Origin: Klebsiella ornithinolytica NBRC 105727 = ATCC 31898
GTDB taxonomy: Bacteria > Pseudomonadota > Gammaproteobacteria > Enterobacterales > Enterobacteriaceae
DNA length: 64,000 nucleotides
Direction: 5' to 3'
NCBI RefSeq assembly: GCF_001598295.1
Contig: NZ_BCYR01000002.1
Location: 310,001-374,000, forward strand
The notes beneath the pieces were generated by a model. The model was not told the DNA's origin. It saw only the letters and a program-made list of their open reading frames with translations, and made no database searches. Below are positions 1 through 8,178 of the stretch, one piece after another; within the stretch, counting starts at the first letter, position 1, and each line of letters starts with the position of its first letter. The position numbers and the translations under genes are program-made.

Positions 1-136
1 GCTGGAGATGATCCCGATGAAACGCCTGGGCGATCCGCGGCTGGTCGCCCGCGCGGTAGAGCTGCTGGCCGACCCGTCCGCCACCTTTATCACCGGGGCG
101 ACCTGGGATATCAACGGCGGCATCTATATGCGTTAA
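1..136 (+). CDS. SDR family oxidoreductase, C-terminal fragment
   Basis: This is the last 44 codons of a gene whose start lies left of the window. The reading frame begins at base 2 and stops at TAA 134-136. The tail reads as the end of a classical short-chain dehydrogenase/reductase: a PMKRLGDP-like segment, a helix, then TFITGATWDINGGIYMR, which matches the usual 'Y(I/V)TG...DGG' C-terminus of this family. It ends 24 bases before the ferredoxin reductase gene on the same strand, so the two are probably co-transcribed. The substrate cannot be inferred from the fragment. Family assignment is fairly sure; any specific reaction is not. Confidence 0.75.
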   Translation, partial: LEMIPMKRLGDPRLVARAVELLADPSATFITGATWDINGGIYMR

Positions 137-160
137 GCCCTGTCAGGGTGGAGAAGAAAG

Positions 161-1129
161 ATGGCTGAAACACTGACCGTACGCGTCGCAGAACGCGAAA
201 TCCAGGGCGCCGATGTGGTGGTCCTGACCCTGGCTTCGCTGGACGGCGCTCCCCTGCCGCCGTTTAGCGCCGGGGCGCATATCGATCTCTATCTCGAGGA
301 GGGGATCGTTCGCCAGTATTCACTGTGCGGCAGCCCTCATCATCCGCAGCAGTATCGCCTGGGCATTCTCAAGGATCGGACATCGCGCGGAGGATCGCTG
401 TCGGCGCATCGGCTCCAGGTCGGCGCCACGGTGACGATCGGCACGCCGCGCAATCTGTTTGCGCTTGAGATGGATGCCAGCCACAGCCTGCTGATTGGCG
501 GCGGGATCGGGATTACGCCGATGCTGGCGATGGCGGATACGCTGTTCCGCGCCGGAAAATCTTTCGCTATCCATTATTGCGGGCGGCGCCGCGACGGGAT
601 GGCCTTTTTGCACGAGCTGGCGGATTGCCCTTTTAGCGACCGCGTCCATCTGCACATCAGCGAGGAAGGAGAAAAAATCCGCCCTCACGAAGTGCTGGCC
701 CCGCACCGCGCCGCCGCTCACGTCTACGTCTGCGGCCCGGAAGGGTTTATGGACGGGATAGCCGATGCGGCGCGCGGCTGCGGTTATCCGCCCGAACAAC
801 TGCATCAGGAGTTTTTTAACCGGGAAGTGGAAACCGGCGGCGCCAGCTTTACCGTCGAGGTCCCCGAGCTGGGCCTCACCGTTGCCGTCGGGGAGAACGA
901 AACCATTGTCGCCGCGCTGAAAAATGCGGGGATCAAGGTCAAAGTCTCCTGCGAACAGGGGGTCTGCGGAACCTGCCTCGCCAATGTGTGCAGCGGCGTG
1001 CCGGATCACCGCGATGAGTATTTAACCGATGAAGAACGCGAAGATAACGACCAGATCCTGCTGTGCTGTTCGCGGGCCAAAACGCCCCGGTTGGTTATCG
1101 AAAGCTTCGAATACGTCAAACTGAAATAA
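161..1129 (+). CDS. PDR/VanB-type ferredoxin reductase (oxygenase electron-transfer component)
   Basis: A 322-residue flavin and iron-sulfur reductase with the domain order of phthalate dioxygenase reductase. The flavin-binding domain is at about 1-100 (RQYSLCG motif near residue 51). The pyridine nucleotide domain is at about 105-230 (IGGGIGITPM). A plant-type 2Fe-2S ferredoxin domain is at about 235-322, with cysteines in CEQGVCGTC and a distal LLCC. Such proteins pass electrons from NAD(P)H through FMN and the cluster to a Rieske-type oxygenase, for example vanillate demethylase. No oxygenase subunit is in the window; it may lie upstream. The next gene, a flavin reductase, starts 11 bases downstream. 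The ATG is preceded by a GGAG-type ribosome site. The family call is strong; the partner oxygenase is unknown. Confidence 0.87.
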   Translation: MAETLTVRVAEREIQGADVVVLTLASLDGAPLPPFSAGAHIDLYLEEGIVRQYSLCGSPHHPQQYRLGILKDRTSRGGSLSAHRLQVGATVTIGTPRNLFALEMDASHSLLIGGGIGITPMLAMADTLFRAGKSFAIHYCGRRRDGMAFLHELADCPFSDRVHLHISEEGEKIRPHEVLAPHRAAAHVYVCGPEGFMDGIADAARGCGYPPEQLHQEFFNREVETGGASFTVEVPELGLTVAVGENETIVAALKNAGIKVKVSCEQGVCGTCLANVCSGVPDHRDEYLTDEEREDNDQILLCCSRAKTPRLVIESFEYVKLK

Positions 1130-1140
1130 CGGATACCGCT

Positions 1141-1635
1141 ATGAACCTGACATCTGATTTCCGTAACGCCATGGCACAACTGGGCAGCGCTATCACGATT
1201 ATCACCACCGATGGTCCGGCAGGCCGCTTTGGCTTTACCGCCTCCGCCGTATGCAGCATCACCGATTCGCCCCCCACGCTGCTGGTGTGTATGAACCGTT
1301 CTTCTTTCGCCCATGGCAAATTTAAAGAGAACGGCGTGCTGTGCGTGAACGTGCTCTCCGGTCAGCATCAAAACCTGTCCGCCATCTTTGCCAATAGCCA
1401 GCTGCGTTCGGAAGAGCGTTTTTTACACGACCAGTGGCTGACGCTGGAAACCGGCTCACCGGTGCTGGCGACGGCCGTCGCCAACGTCGACTGCACCATT
1501 TCTACCAGCCATGAAGTGGGCAGTCACAGCGTGTTTTATTGCGAGGTCAGACAGATTCGTCATCACCAGGCCGGCGACGGGCTGGTGTGGTTCAACCGCC
1601 AGTTCCATACCCTTAGCGCGCAGCCGTACCGCTAA
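1141..1635 (+). CDS. HpaC-like flavin reductase
   Basis: A 164-residue protein of the flavin reductase domain family. Its N-terminal half (FRNAMAQLGSAITIITTDG, then GFTASAVCSITDSPPTLLVC) closely follows the HpaC/HpaX-type small component of two-component flavin monooxygenases. These enzymes use NAD(P)H to supply free reduced FMN or FAD to a partner monooxygenase. The ATG at 1141 is chosen because family similarity begins there; the frame is open further upstream, but that part overlaps the ferredoxin reductase. It sits between the ferredoxin reductase (11-bp gap) and an MHS transporter, which suggests one catabolic operon. Having two reductases of different type side by side is a little unusual. 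The partner oxygenase was not seen. Confidence 0.83.
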   Translation: MNLTSDFRNAMAQLGSAITIITTDGPAGRFGFTASAVCSITDSPPTLLVCMNRSSFAHGKFKENGVLCVNVLSGQHQNLSAIFANSQLRSEERFLHDQWLTLETGSPVLATAVANVDCTISTSHEVGSHSVFYCEVRQIRHHQAGDGLVWFNRQFHTLSAQPYR

Positions 1636-1749
1636 GGTTCACCCTAACGAAAAATACCCTATCGCATAATGCCGCCCTCATACGCTTCGGGTTGCATCAT
1701 GGCGTCAGCTCTTCGGCGCCCTCTTTTCACCTGTACTGGAGTAGATGTG

Positions 1750-3069
1750 ATGTCTGGAACTGCAAGCGATACGCCGGTTAGCACTCCCCAATCAATGCGC
1801 AAATTGATTATCGGCTCTTTTCTGGGTAACTCCCTGGAATGGTATGACTTTTTTCTTTACGGTACGGCGGCGGCGCTGGTCTTCGGCCCCCTGTTCTTTC
1901 CGGCAACCGATGATCCGCTGCTCGGGGCCTTTCTGGCCTTTTCCGGTTTTGCCATCGGCTTTATCGCCAGGCCGCTGGGCGGCATTGCCTTTGGTCATCT
2001 CGGGGATAAATACAGCCGTAAAATGACCCTGATTATCACCCTGACGTTAATGGGCGCCAGTACCTTTCTGATTGGTCTGCTGCCAACCTATGAACACATC
2101 GGTATTCTGGCGCCAGTCGCCCTGATAACCCTGCGTTTTATCCAGGGCGTCGCCTCCGGCGGCGAATGGGGCGGCGGCGTCCTGATGCTGAGTGAGAATG
2201 CCCCGGCGCAACAAAAAGGCTACTACACCGCCTGGAGCCAGGTGGGGGTCTCCGGCGGATTTGTACTCTCTTCGCTGGCTTTTTATCTGGTGCAGCTGCT
2301 GCCGCAGGAAGATGTGCTGGCCTGGGCGTGGCGCATCCCTTTCCTGCTGAGCCTGTTTATCTTTCTGGTCGGCGTCTATATCCGGCGCAACATTGAGGAA
2401 AATGCCGAGTTTGTCGCCCGAAAACATGCCTCCGGGGAGAGGGAGGTGCAGCTGCCGGTGCTCAGCGCCTTTAAACATCACCCGAAAGCGATCTTGCAGG
2501 CCATTGGTCTGCGGCTGGCGGAAAACGGCGCGGTCTACATCTTTTTCACCTTTTCCGTAGTCTATTGCAAACATATCGGCATTGAGACCAGCCAGGTGAT
2601 TGCCGCCGTGACCCTTGCCATGACGGTGGAGATCGCCACGATTCTCGGCTGGGGCTGGCTGTCGGACCGTATCGGCAGGAAAACGCTCTACTATATTGGC
2701 GTGACCGGCATGGCGCTGGTCGCCTTCCCGTTCTTCTGGCTGCTACAAATGCATAGCTTCCCGGCGATTCTGCTGGCGATGCTGCTGGCGCTGCCGGTAT
2801 GTCACGGGGCGATGATCGCCGCCCAGCCGTGCATGATGGTGGAGCTATTTCCAGTTGAAGTGCGCTATACCGGTCTGGCGCTGGGCCACGAGATTGGCGC
2901 CGTTATCTCCGGCGGGATAAGCCCGATGCTGGCGGTCGCATTTTTAATGAAATGGGACAGCTACGTCCCGGTGGCGCTGATGCTGCTGGCCTTTGCACTG
3001 CTGGCCCTGGTGGCGCTGTTCAGCATTCGTCATCCCGCGACGCCGCGCCAGCAGCAGCCGGCGCTGTAA
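1750..3069 (+). CDS. MHS family MFS transporter (metabolite:H+ symporter)
   Basis: A 439-residue, roughly 12-helix inner-membrane transporter of the metabolite:H+ symporter branch of the major facilitator superfamily, related to ShiA, ProP and KgtP. The N-terminus has the family signature GNSLEWYDFFLYGTAAALVF. The GHLGDKYSRK motif in the first cytoplasmic loop and its echo LSDRIGRKT after the midpoint are typical MFS loop signatures. The start at 1750 is preferred over an in-frame ATG at 1669 because GGAG at 1738-1741 lies eight bases before it and the extra 27 residues are not family-like. Context with a ferredoxin reductase and flavin reductase suggests uptake of an aromatic or organic acid; the substrate is not determinable. 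Confidence 0.88.
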   Translation: MSGTASDTPVSTPQSMRKLIIGSFLGNSLEWYDFFLYGTAAALVFGPLFFPATDDPLLGAFLAFSGFAIGFIARPLGGIAFGHLGDKYSRKMTLIITLTLMGASTFLIGLLPTYEHIGILAPVALITLRFIQGVASGGEWGGGVLMLSENAPAQQKGYYTAWSQVGVSGGFVLSSLAFYLVQLLPQEDVLAWAWRIPFLLSLFIFLVGVYIRRNIEENAEFVARKHASGEREVQLPVLSAFKHHPKAILQAIGLRLAENGAVYIFFTFSVVYCKHIGIETSQVIAAVTLAMTVEIATILGWGWLSDRIGRKTLYYIGVTGMALVAFPFFWLLQMHSFPAILLAMLLALPVCHGAMIAAQPCMMVELFPVEVRYTGLALGHEIGAVISGGISPMLAVAFLMKWDSYVPVALMLLAFALLALVALFSIRHPATPRQQQPAL

Positions 3070-3286
3070 ATCCCTTCGGATCGGTCCGCAGGGATGCGCG
3101 CCGCTTCGGCAACCAGAACCACCGGCTGAGGCATTGCCTGCCGCCGCTCTGATAAATTTAATTTTAAACAAAACAATGAATAAACAGGCACTTATTGCCG
3201 AGAAATAAAAAATATTTCCACGCCACAATAACGCTTAATTATTATTCATATATCAGTATGTTTGGTTTATCAGAAAGGCAATATTT

Positions 3287-3532
3287 ATGAAAAAACTCCT
3301 TCTCGCTCTGGTTACCGCAGCGCTGTTGCTGCCGAGCCTCTCGGCTAACGCGACTTACCGCAGTGATAACCGTCAGGACGCACGCGATACCCGCCAGGAT
3401 TCACGCCAGGGCGGACGCGATGCCAAACAGCAGTGCGTCAGAGACAATAATCAAAGCAACGCCAGCTGCCGCCAGGATAAACGCGATAACCGTCGCGATG
3501 GCCGCCAGGATGCGCGCGACGAAAAATGGTAA
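3287..3532 (+). CDS. Small secreted Arg/Asp-rich hypothetical protein
   Basis: An 81-residue protein with a clear signal peptide (MKKLLLALVTAALLLPSLSA, cleavage probably after SANA). The mature part is short, highly charged and repetitive: units such as RQDARD, RQDSRQ, RDNRRDGRQ and DARDEKW recur. Only two cysteines are present (QQCVRD and ASCRQD), so a single periplasmic disulfide is possible. The AAGG at about 3275-3278 is well placed before the ATG. I do not recognise a named family. The low-complexity alternating charge suggests a periplasmic, possibly metal- or nucleic-acid-binding, disordered protein, but this is speculation. It stands alone, between the MHS transporter and a convergent Lrp-type regulator. 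Confidence 0.7.
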   Translation: MKKLLLALVTAALLLPSLSANATYRSDNRQDARDTRQDSRQGGRDAKQQCVRDNNQSNASCRQDKRDNRRDGRQDARDEKW

Positions 3533-3642
3533 GTTAAGCGCTCACGGGCAGGCGTGGCTACCGCGCCCGCCTTCCCCCGCGCCTTGAGATTCAGCACAAC
3601 GCCTCCCCTGTTATCAGAAATGCCGGCCTGACTCGGGGCGAA

Positions 3643-4116
3643 TCAGCGCGTCAGGTTTAAGCTTTCCAACGGAAAGGGACGATCCTGCACCACGGTTTTC
3701 ATCACCAGCGTCGAGCGCAAATGCTGCACCCCGGGCATCGCCGAGAGTTTGTCATCATAGAGTTTTTGAAACGCCGGGAGATCCCGGGTGACCACGTGCA
3801 TCAGGTAGTCCGGATCGCCAAACAGCCGCTGGGCCAGCACGATCTGAGGGATCTCTTCAACCGCCTCTTCAAACGCGCTCACCGCTTTTTTATCACCCTC
3901 TTTTAAGGTCGCAAACACGATGGCCAGGAAATTAAAGCCCATTTTCAGAGGATCGAGGTTGGCCCGATAGCCGGTGATAACCCCTTCCTGCTCTAAAGCC
4001 CGCAGCCGTCGATGACAGGGAGAGAGGCTCAAATTGACCCGTTCAGCCAGCTCGGTAATCGACAGACGACCATCGGATTGCAGCTCAGCAATAATTTTTC
4101 GATCTATGCTATCCAT
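3643..4116 (-). CDS. Lrp/AsnC family transcriptional regulator
   Basis: A 157-residue feast/famine regulator. Residues about 1-60 form the Lrp-type winged helix-turn-helix (starts MDSIDRKIIAELQSDGR; ITELAERVNLSLSPCHRRLRAL is the HTH, with the S-PCHRR recognition helix typical of the family). Residues about 65-150 form the RAM/effector domain that binds amino acids and drives oligomerisation. It is transcribed away from a LysE/RhtB exporter gene that starts 151 bp away. This divergent arrangement is common for Lrp-like activators that control an amino-acid exporter in response to its substrate. Regulation of the exporter is an inference from the arrangement. Confidence 0.9.
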   Translation of the reverse strand: MDSIDRKIIAELQSDGRLSITELAERVNLSLSPCHRRLRALEQEGVITGYRANLDPLKMGFNFLAIVFATLKEGDKKAVSAFEEAVEEIPQIVLAQRLFGDPDYLMHVVTRDLPAFQKLYDDKLSAMPGVQHLRSTLVMKTVVQDRPFPLESLNLTR

Positions 4117-4267
4117 TTGGAAGATTTTCTCTTAAACAGGGGGTTTTCAGCATAACATTGAAAACTTATTTCCCGTAAATCCCGATATTCTTTTCCTCTA
4201 CAGAATACGGATACCGACGGGGGATCGTTATGCGCAATACCTTGAAACACGGTGGAGAGAGCCGGTC

Positions 4268-4879
4268 ATGGAGATGAGTTTTATCGCCGGGTTCTGGGTT
4301 GTCTCTTTCCTGCTGATCATCACACCCGGTGCCGACTGGGCCTATACCATTAGCGCCGGCATCCACGGACAACGGGTGCTTCCCGCGGTGATCGGACTGA
4401 TGTCCGGGCATCTGCTGGCGGCCATTATCGTGATCGCCGGGATCGGCGTGGCCGTTACCGGTCACCCGCTGGTGCTGTCGCTGATCACGCTGCTGGGCGC
4501 AGCCTATCTGCTGTGGCTGGGGATCGCGATTTTGCGTCACCCCACCACGCCTGACGCCGCAACGCAGCAGGCCGGAAGCTGGAACCGTTGGGCGCTAAAA
4601 GGGTTATGTATTAGCGGGCTGAATCCAAAAGTCTTTCTCTTATTCTTCGCCCTGCTGCCACAATTTACCGATCCTGAAGGACGCTGGCCGGTTGCACTGC
4701 AAATGTCGGCCCTGGGAAGCATTCATCTGTTGACCTGCACGCTGATCTATTTTCTGGTTGGCTACGGGTCAAAAAGGCTATTAACCCACCGGCCGGAGGT
4801 GGCAAGAAGAGTCAGCATGATCTCCGGAGCGATGATGGTGGCGATAGCCATCCTGCTATTCTACAGCCAGCTGAAATAA
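4268..4879 (+). CDS. LysE/RhtB family amino acid exporter
   Basis: A 203-residue, about six-helix inner-membrane protein of the LysE/RhtB exporter family. The family signature TPGADWAYTISAGIHGQRVL lies in the first loop and GLCISGLNPKVFLLFFALLPQF in the middle (asparagine-proline-lysine motif). Members export amino acids such as threonine, homoserine or leucine, and usually protect against overflow. GGAG at about 4252-4256 precedes ATG 4268; an in-frame ATG two codons later (4274) is also possible. It is divergent from an Lrp-type regulator, probably its controller. The exact amino acid cannot be read from sequence. Confidence 0.9.
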   Translation: MEMSFIAGFWVVSFLLIITPGADWAYTISAGIHGQRVLPAVIGLMSGHLLAAIIVIAGIGVAVTGHPLVLSLITLLGAAYLLWLGIAILRHPTTPDAATQQAGSWNRWALKGLCISGLNPKVFLLFFALLPQFTDPEGRWPVALQMSALGSIHLLTCTLIYFLVGYGSKRLLTHRPEVARRVSMISGAMMVAIAILLFYSQLK

Positions 4880-5942
4880 CGCTGCAGACGCGGGATGAAC
4901 AAAATAGATTCACACCGGTTTAAGTTATTTGTGCCCTCTCGACAGGGGGCCATCGCCCTGTCTGCATATTTCGCTGCAAGGGTTTGAATCTATTCGCCGT
5001 AAAAAACACCCTTTCTCTATGATACCGGGGAAAGGCTCCAGATAACTCCAGTAATCTTCATAAAACCCCAAAACTGCATCTTAACAAACAACAGGATAGC
5101 CAGAACCCTCAAGCGAAAAGCGTCAAATAACTCCAGTAACCCCCCTGACCGCCACCATTTTCGCGCGCTACGCATACGAAATCGCCCTCCGGCCCTTAGC
5201 CGAAATTAAGTCCCGCGCTGAGAGGAGGCTTGTGCCGCCGGGCTTATTATTACTATTCTCGAACATAATTTTGCAGTATGGTTTAATCATTGTTGTAGTG
5301 ATGCAGTGAATGCTACCCAGGCGAGTATATCGTTCTTCGCGTTCTGCGAAGCGCTTCGTGGAATATTCACCAGGCCAGAGCCGGATTCACTTTTGTAAGG
5401 AATGGCGGCAGGTTAACGGGCATTTAATTATTAGCAGACCAGACACAAAAATCCTTCAACCTGCGCCGAGGCGACAAGGGAGAACCCGGAGATGATTTAT
5501 CCATCCCCGTCCACTAAGAGATCCGCCAGTCGTGATATCTCATGGCAGAGCGGCATGTATCAGGATGTCGATATTCGTTGGGCTAGCGCCAGAGCGATGC
5601 CCTGCGCCCCTGTATCACCGGCGTGTGCAACCAGGAGGAATGAAGGATGATCGGGACATGCTCCCCCCCAGGAACAGCGTCATTGTTTAACCCAAAAAGA
5701 TTTAATCCATTGTATTCCATGAAGTCATTCGTTCCAGAGCATGGAGATACTTCATGATTCAACTAAATACCCGCCTTCTGATGACCCGGTTCAGCTTGAT
5801 ACAAGCTGGAGTACGTGACACGTTTTAAAAGTGCCTGGCGCGATGGCGAAATATAAGCGAAAAAATGTTCAATCGGACAACAAAGCTGGCCTGACGACAA
5901 CGAATAGTTCGTAATATACGCCTGCAATTAAAAGGGAATATA
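4880..5942. other. Long intergenic region upstream of fimB
   Basis: About 1.06 kb with no convincing gene. The open frames present (for example 5310-5495 on the plus strand) lack a ribosome site and recognisable protein features. The 13-bp sequence ATAACTCCAGTAA occurs twice, at 5042-5054 and 5127-5139, 85 bp apart in direct orientation. In E. coli the equivalent long region upstream of fimB carries distant regulatory sites (NanR, NagC); I could not identify those operators here. The fimB promoter must lie in the right-hand part, and AAGGGA at 5932-5937 is the fimB ribosome site. Confidence 0.5.
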
Positions 5943-6548
5943 ATGAAGAATAATGCCGATATCAAAAAAAGGAACTTCCTTACTCAGAATGAGATTGAAT
6001 CGCTTCTTAAAGCGGCGAACACCGGAGCACATGCTGCCCGAAACTATTGCCTGACATTACTCTGTTTTATTCATGGGTTTCGCGCCAGTGAAATTTGCCG
6101 CCTGCAAATATCTGATATTGACTTGCGCTCTAAGTGTATTTATATCCATCGTCTTAAAAAAGGATTTTCCACTACCCATCCTTTACTCAATAAAGAAATT
6201 CAGGCACTGAAAAACTGGCTGGATATTCGAAAAACCTATCCGCATGCCGACAGTGAATGGCTGTTTTTATCGCGTAAAGGCAATCCGCTTTCCCGCCAGC
6301 AGTTTTACCAGATAATATCCTCCTCCGGAGGCACCGCCGGATTAACGATTGAAATTCATCCCCATATGCTTCGCCATTCATGCGGATTTGCGCTGGCGAA
6401 TATGGGTATCGATATCCGCCTTATTCAGGACTACCTTGGCCACCGAAATATCCGCCATACCGTCTGGTACACCGCGAGCAACGCCGGGCGTTTTTACGGC
6501 ATCTGGGACAATGTAAAAGAGAAGCAGCGTAACAGCATTTTGCAATGA
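5943..6548 (+). CDS. fimB: Type 1 fimbria switch recombinase FimB
   Basis: A 201-residue tyrosine recombinase made up almost entirely of the catalytic domain, as for E. coli FimB. The expected active residues are all present: Arg47 (HGFRASE), His141 and Arg144 (HPHMLRH), His167 (YLGHRN) and the nucleophile Tyr176 (HTVWYTASN). By family knowledge FimB inverts the fimS element in both directions, so it can turn fimbriation on. ATG 5943 has AAGGGA five bases upstream. The gene is followed by a 538-bp AT-rich gap and then fimE, in the same orientation. Codon use is more AT-rich than the pilin genes, as is usual for this recombinase. Confidence 0.95.
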   Translation: MKNNADIKKRNFLTQNEIESLLKAANTGAHAARNYCLTLLCFIHGFRASEICRLQISDIDLRSKCIYIHRLKKGFSTTHPLLNKEIQALKNWLDIRKTYPHADSEWLFLSRKGNPLSRQQFYQIISSSGGTAGLTIEIHPHMLRHSCGFALANMGIDIRLIQDYLGHRNIRHTVWYTASNAGRFYGIWDNVKEKQRNSILQ

Positions 6549-7086
6549 CGGTCCGGGCGTCAAAAGGAGTTGACGCCTGATACTCTCGATGGCGTTAAAA
6601 TGAACAACGATCGCTGAAAACATTAATAAATATTAACCATGCGTTAATTACGATTATTGTTCCCGCAAGTTCTTATTTCATACATAATACGGTTCCTGCT
6701 GAAACCCTTGTAAATACTCAGGATTTCAATTCGTTATTTATTGTCAGGTTAAACCATTCAGCATTATATTTTCCGTCCAAAGCCAGCTTCTCATTCACTT
6801 TTTTTCCTCGTAATTTGATGTACCTGGCAAGAAGCCTTGCTGTCACTATTGTGATATGCCATAAAATCTATAAAAATAAGAATTGTCGTGTAGCTATATT
6901 TTAACGATGTGTGAATGTAATGTGACCATCTATTTTTACAGCTTCAACATCATGGCAACGTGAAGAATGAACTGTATATGTACCTTTATATAATACGCCT
7001 TTAACACTGCGGATTATTTTTTAACCGTCCTGATAATTGCTTCAGGACGCTGTCTTCGTGCAAATTAATTTCAGGAGCATTGTATT
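6549..7086. other. fimB-fimE intergenic region with hairpin
   Basis: A 538-bp AT-rich spacer without a gene. Just after the fimB stop, GGCGTCAA (6556-6563) and TTGACGCC (6570-6577) form a perfect 8-bp stem with a 6-nt loop. It lacks a following T-run, so it is a possible transcript 3'-end stabiliser rather than a clear terminator. The rest presumably contains the fimE promoter, which I could not place with confidence. AGGAG at 7073-7077 is the fimE ribosome site. Confidence 0.5.
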
Positions 7087-7683
7087 GTGAATCGACGTCG
7101 TTTTCTTACCGCCAAAGAAGTTCAGGCAATGATGCAGGCGGCACGGCAGGGTCCAACCGGAGAGCGGGATTATTGCCTTATCCTGCTGGCCTTTCGTCAC
7201 GGGATGCGCATCAGCGAACTGCTCGATCTGCACTATCGCGATCTTGACCTCAATGAGGGCCGCATCAACGTCCGTCGGTTGAAGAATGGATTTTCGACCA
7301 TCCACCCGCTGCGATTCGACGAGCTGGAAGCTATTGCGCGCTGGACCCAGGTTCGCGCCGGCTGGAAAGCGGCACAAAAAACCAATGCGATTTTTATTTC
7401 CCGCCGCGGCACTCAGCTTTCCCGCCAGCAGGCCTATCGGATTATTCGTAGCGCCGGCGAAGAGGCCGGAACCGCTACCCACACTCACCCGCATATGCTG
7501 CGCCATGCCTGCGGCTATGAACTTGCGGAAAGAGGGACAGATACCCGTTTAATTCAGGATTATCTGGGTCATCGCAATATTCGACATACAGTGCGTTATA
7601 CCGCCAGCAATGCCGCGCGTTTCGCAGGATTATGGGAAAGAAATAATCTGCTTGAAGAAAATTCTCATGGTTCGAAGAAATGA
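7087..7683 (+). CDS. fimE: Type 1 fimbria switch recombinase FimE
   Basis: A 198-residue tyrosine recombinase paralogous to FimB. Catalytic residues are intact: Arg41 (HGMRISE), His136 and Arg139 (HPHMLRH), His162 (YLGHRN) and Tyr171 (HTVRYTASN). In E. coli FimE strongly favours ON-to-OFF inversion of fimS. The start is GTG at 7087 with AGGAG nine bases upstream. The gene ends only 41 bp before the left inverted repeat of fimS. With the switch in the orientation seen here, the fimA promoter reads leftwards into the 3' end of fimE, which could produce antisense RNA; in E. coli the fimE transcript is also affected by the switch orientation. Confidence 0.95.
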   Translation: MNRRRFLTAKEVQAMMQAARQGPTGERDYCLILLAFRHGMRISELLDLHYRDLDLNEGRINVRRLKNGFSTIHPLRFDELEAIARWTQVRAGWKAAQKTNAIFISRRGTQLSRQQAYRIIRSAGEEAGTATHTHPHMLRHACGYELAERGTDTRLIQDYLGHRNIRHTVRYTASNAARFAGLWERNNLLEENSHGSKK

Positions 7684-7724
7684 TTTATTCATTTGATAAA
7701 TAAGGATAAATTTAAAAATGAACA

Positions 7725-7739
7725 AGTCAATTGGGGCCA
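7725..7739 (+). repeat. fimS left inverted repeat (IRL)
   Basis: The sequence AGTCAATTGGGGCCA is the exact reverse complement of 8038-8052. It contains the 9-bp core TTGGGGCCA known from E. coli fimS, which is the strand-exchange site for FimB and FimE. Confidence 0.93.
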
Positions 7740-7749
7740 AACTGTTTAT

Positions 7750-7779
7750 ATCATAAAAATGTTTTGCAATCTTTTGCAA
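7750..7779 (-). promoter_or_regulatory. fimA promoter, facing away from fimA
   Basis: On the minus strand, TATGAT (7755-7750) is an excellent -10 box, and TTGCAA (7779-7774) lies 18 bp upstream as a weaker -35. The surrounding bases (TATGATAT..ACAGTTTGGCCCC on the minus strand) match the E. coli fimA promoter, which ends in the same repeat. After inversion it would sit next to the right repeat and read into fimA. Confidence 0.8.
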
Positions 7780-8037
7780 CTGGCAAGTACATATATTCTC
7801 ACGAATTAAATTCATCCGATTGATTACTATCATATTTTACCCTTAAGAAACTTTACTTATCTCTTCATCCTTTCCGCTTACCCGTCATCTCATCCGCCCT
7901 GACCTCGCCCGATGACCGACCTTCTTCAAAACAAAAAAACAGAAAATAAAACCAACAAACAATAAATAAAAAGAATAATAACCTAACAACAATCTAAAAA
8001 AACCAAAAAACCAGGTGTTTATCTCAATGAGTCAAAA

Positions 8038-8052
8038 TGGCCCCAATTGACT
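8038..8052 (-). repeat. fimS right inverted repeat (IRR)
   Basis: The sequence TGGCCCCAATTGACT pairs perfectly with the left repeat over 15 bp. It lies 126 bp before the fimA start codon. Confidence 0.93.
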
Positions 8053-8178
8053 CATCAGTTGGGCGAAAACTGCGCAGAGCCGGCAGTCGAACCATTCGGC
8101 TGATACATGGAATGCCTGGAAGGCACGACGACTGCCAATTTCGGTTCGTAATATCGACATTGTTTAAAGGAAAACAGC

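Larger units (their letters stand above)
7725..8052. mobile_element. fimS: fimS invertible phase-variation element, OFF orientation
   Basis: An invertible DNA segment bounded by two perfect 15-bp inverted repeats (7725-7739 and 8038-8052). The core TTGGGGCCA is identical to the E. coli fimS repeats, and the repeat-to-repeat distance (about 313 bp) is nearly the same as the 314 bp in E. coli. It lies between fimE and fimA as expected. The promoter-like sequence is near the left repeat and faces left, and both ends read as the E. coli OFF form, so this copy does not drive fimA. The right half is nearly free of G on the plus strand (two G in 7921-8012). The short small frames here are not genes. 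Confidence 0.93.

Noticed and set aside
3180..3286. Possible small RNA or attenuator before the Arg/Asp-rich gene
   Set aside because: AT-rich sequence but no stable hairpin with a T-run; it is better explained as a promoter region.
5310..5495. A 61-codon frame in the region before fimB
   Set aside because: No ribosome site, unusual composition and no recognisable features; most likely chance.
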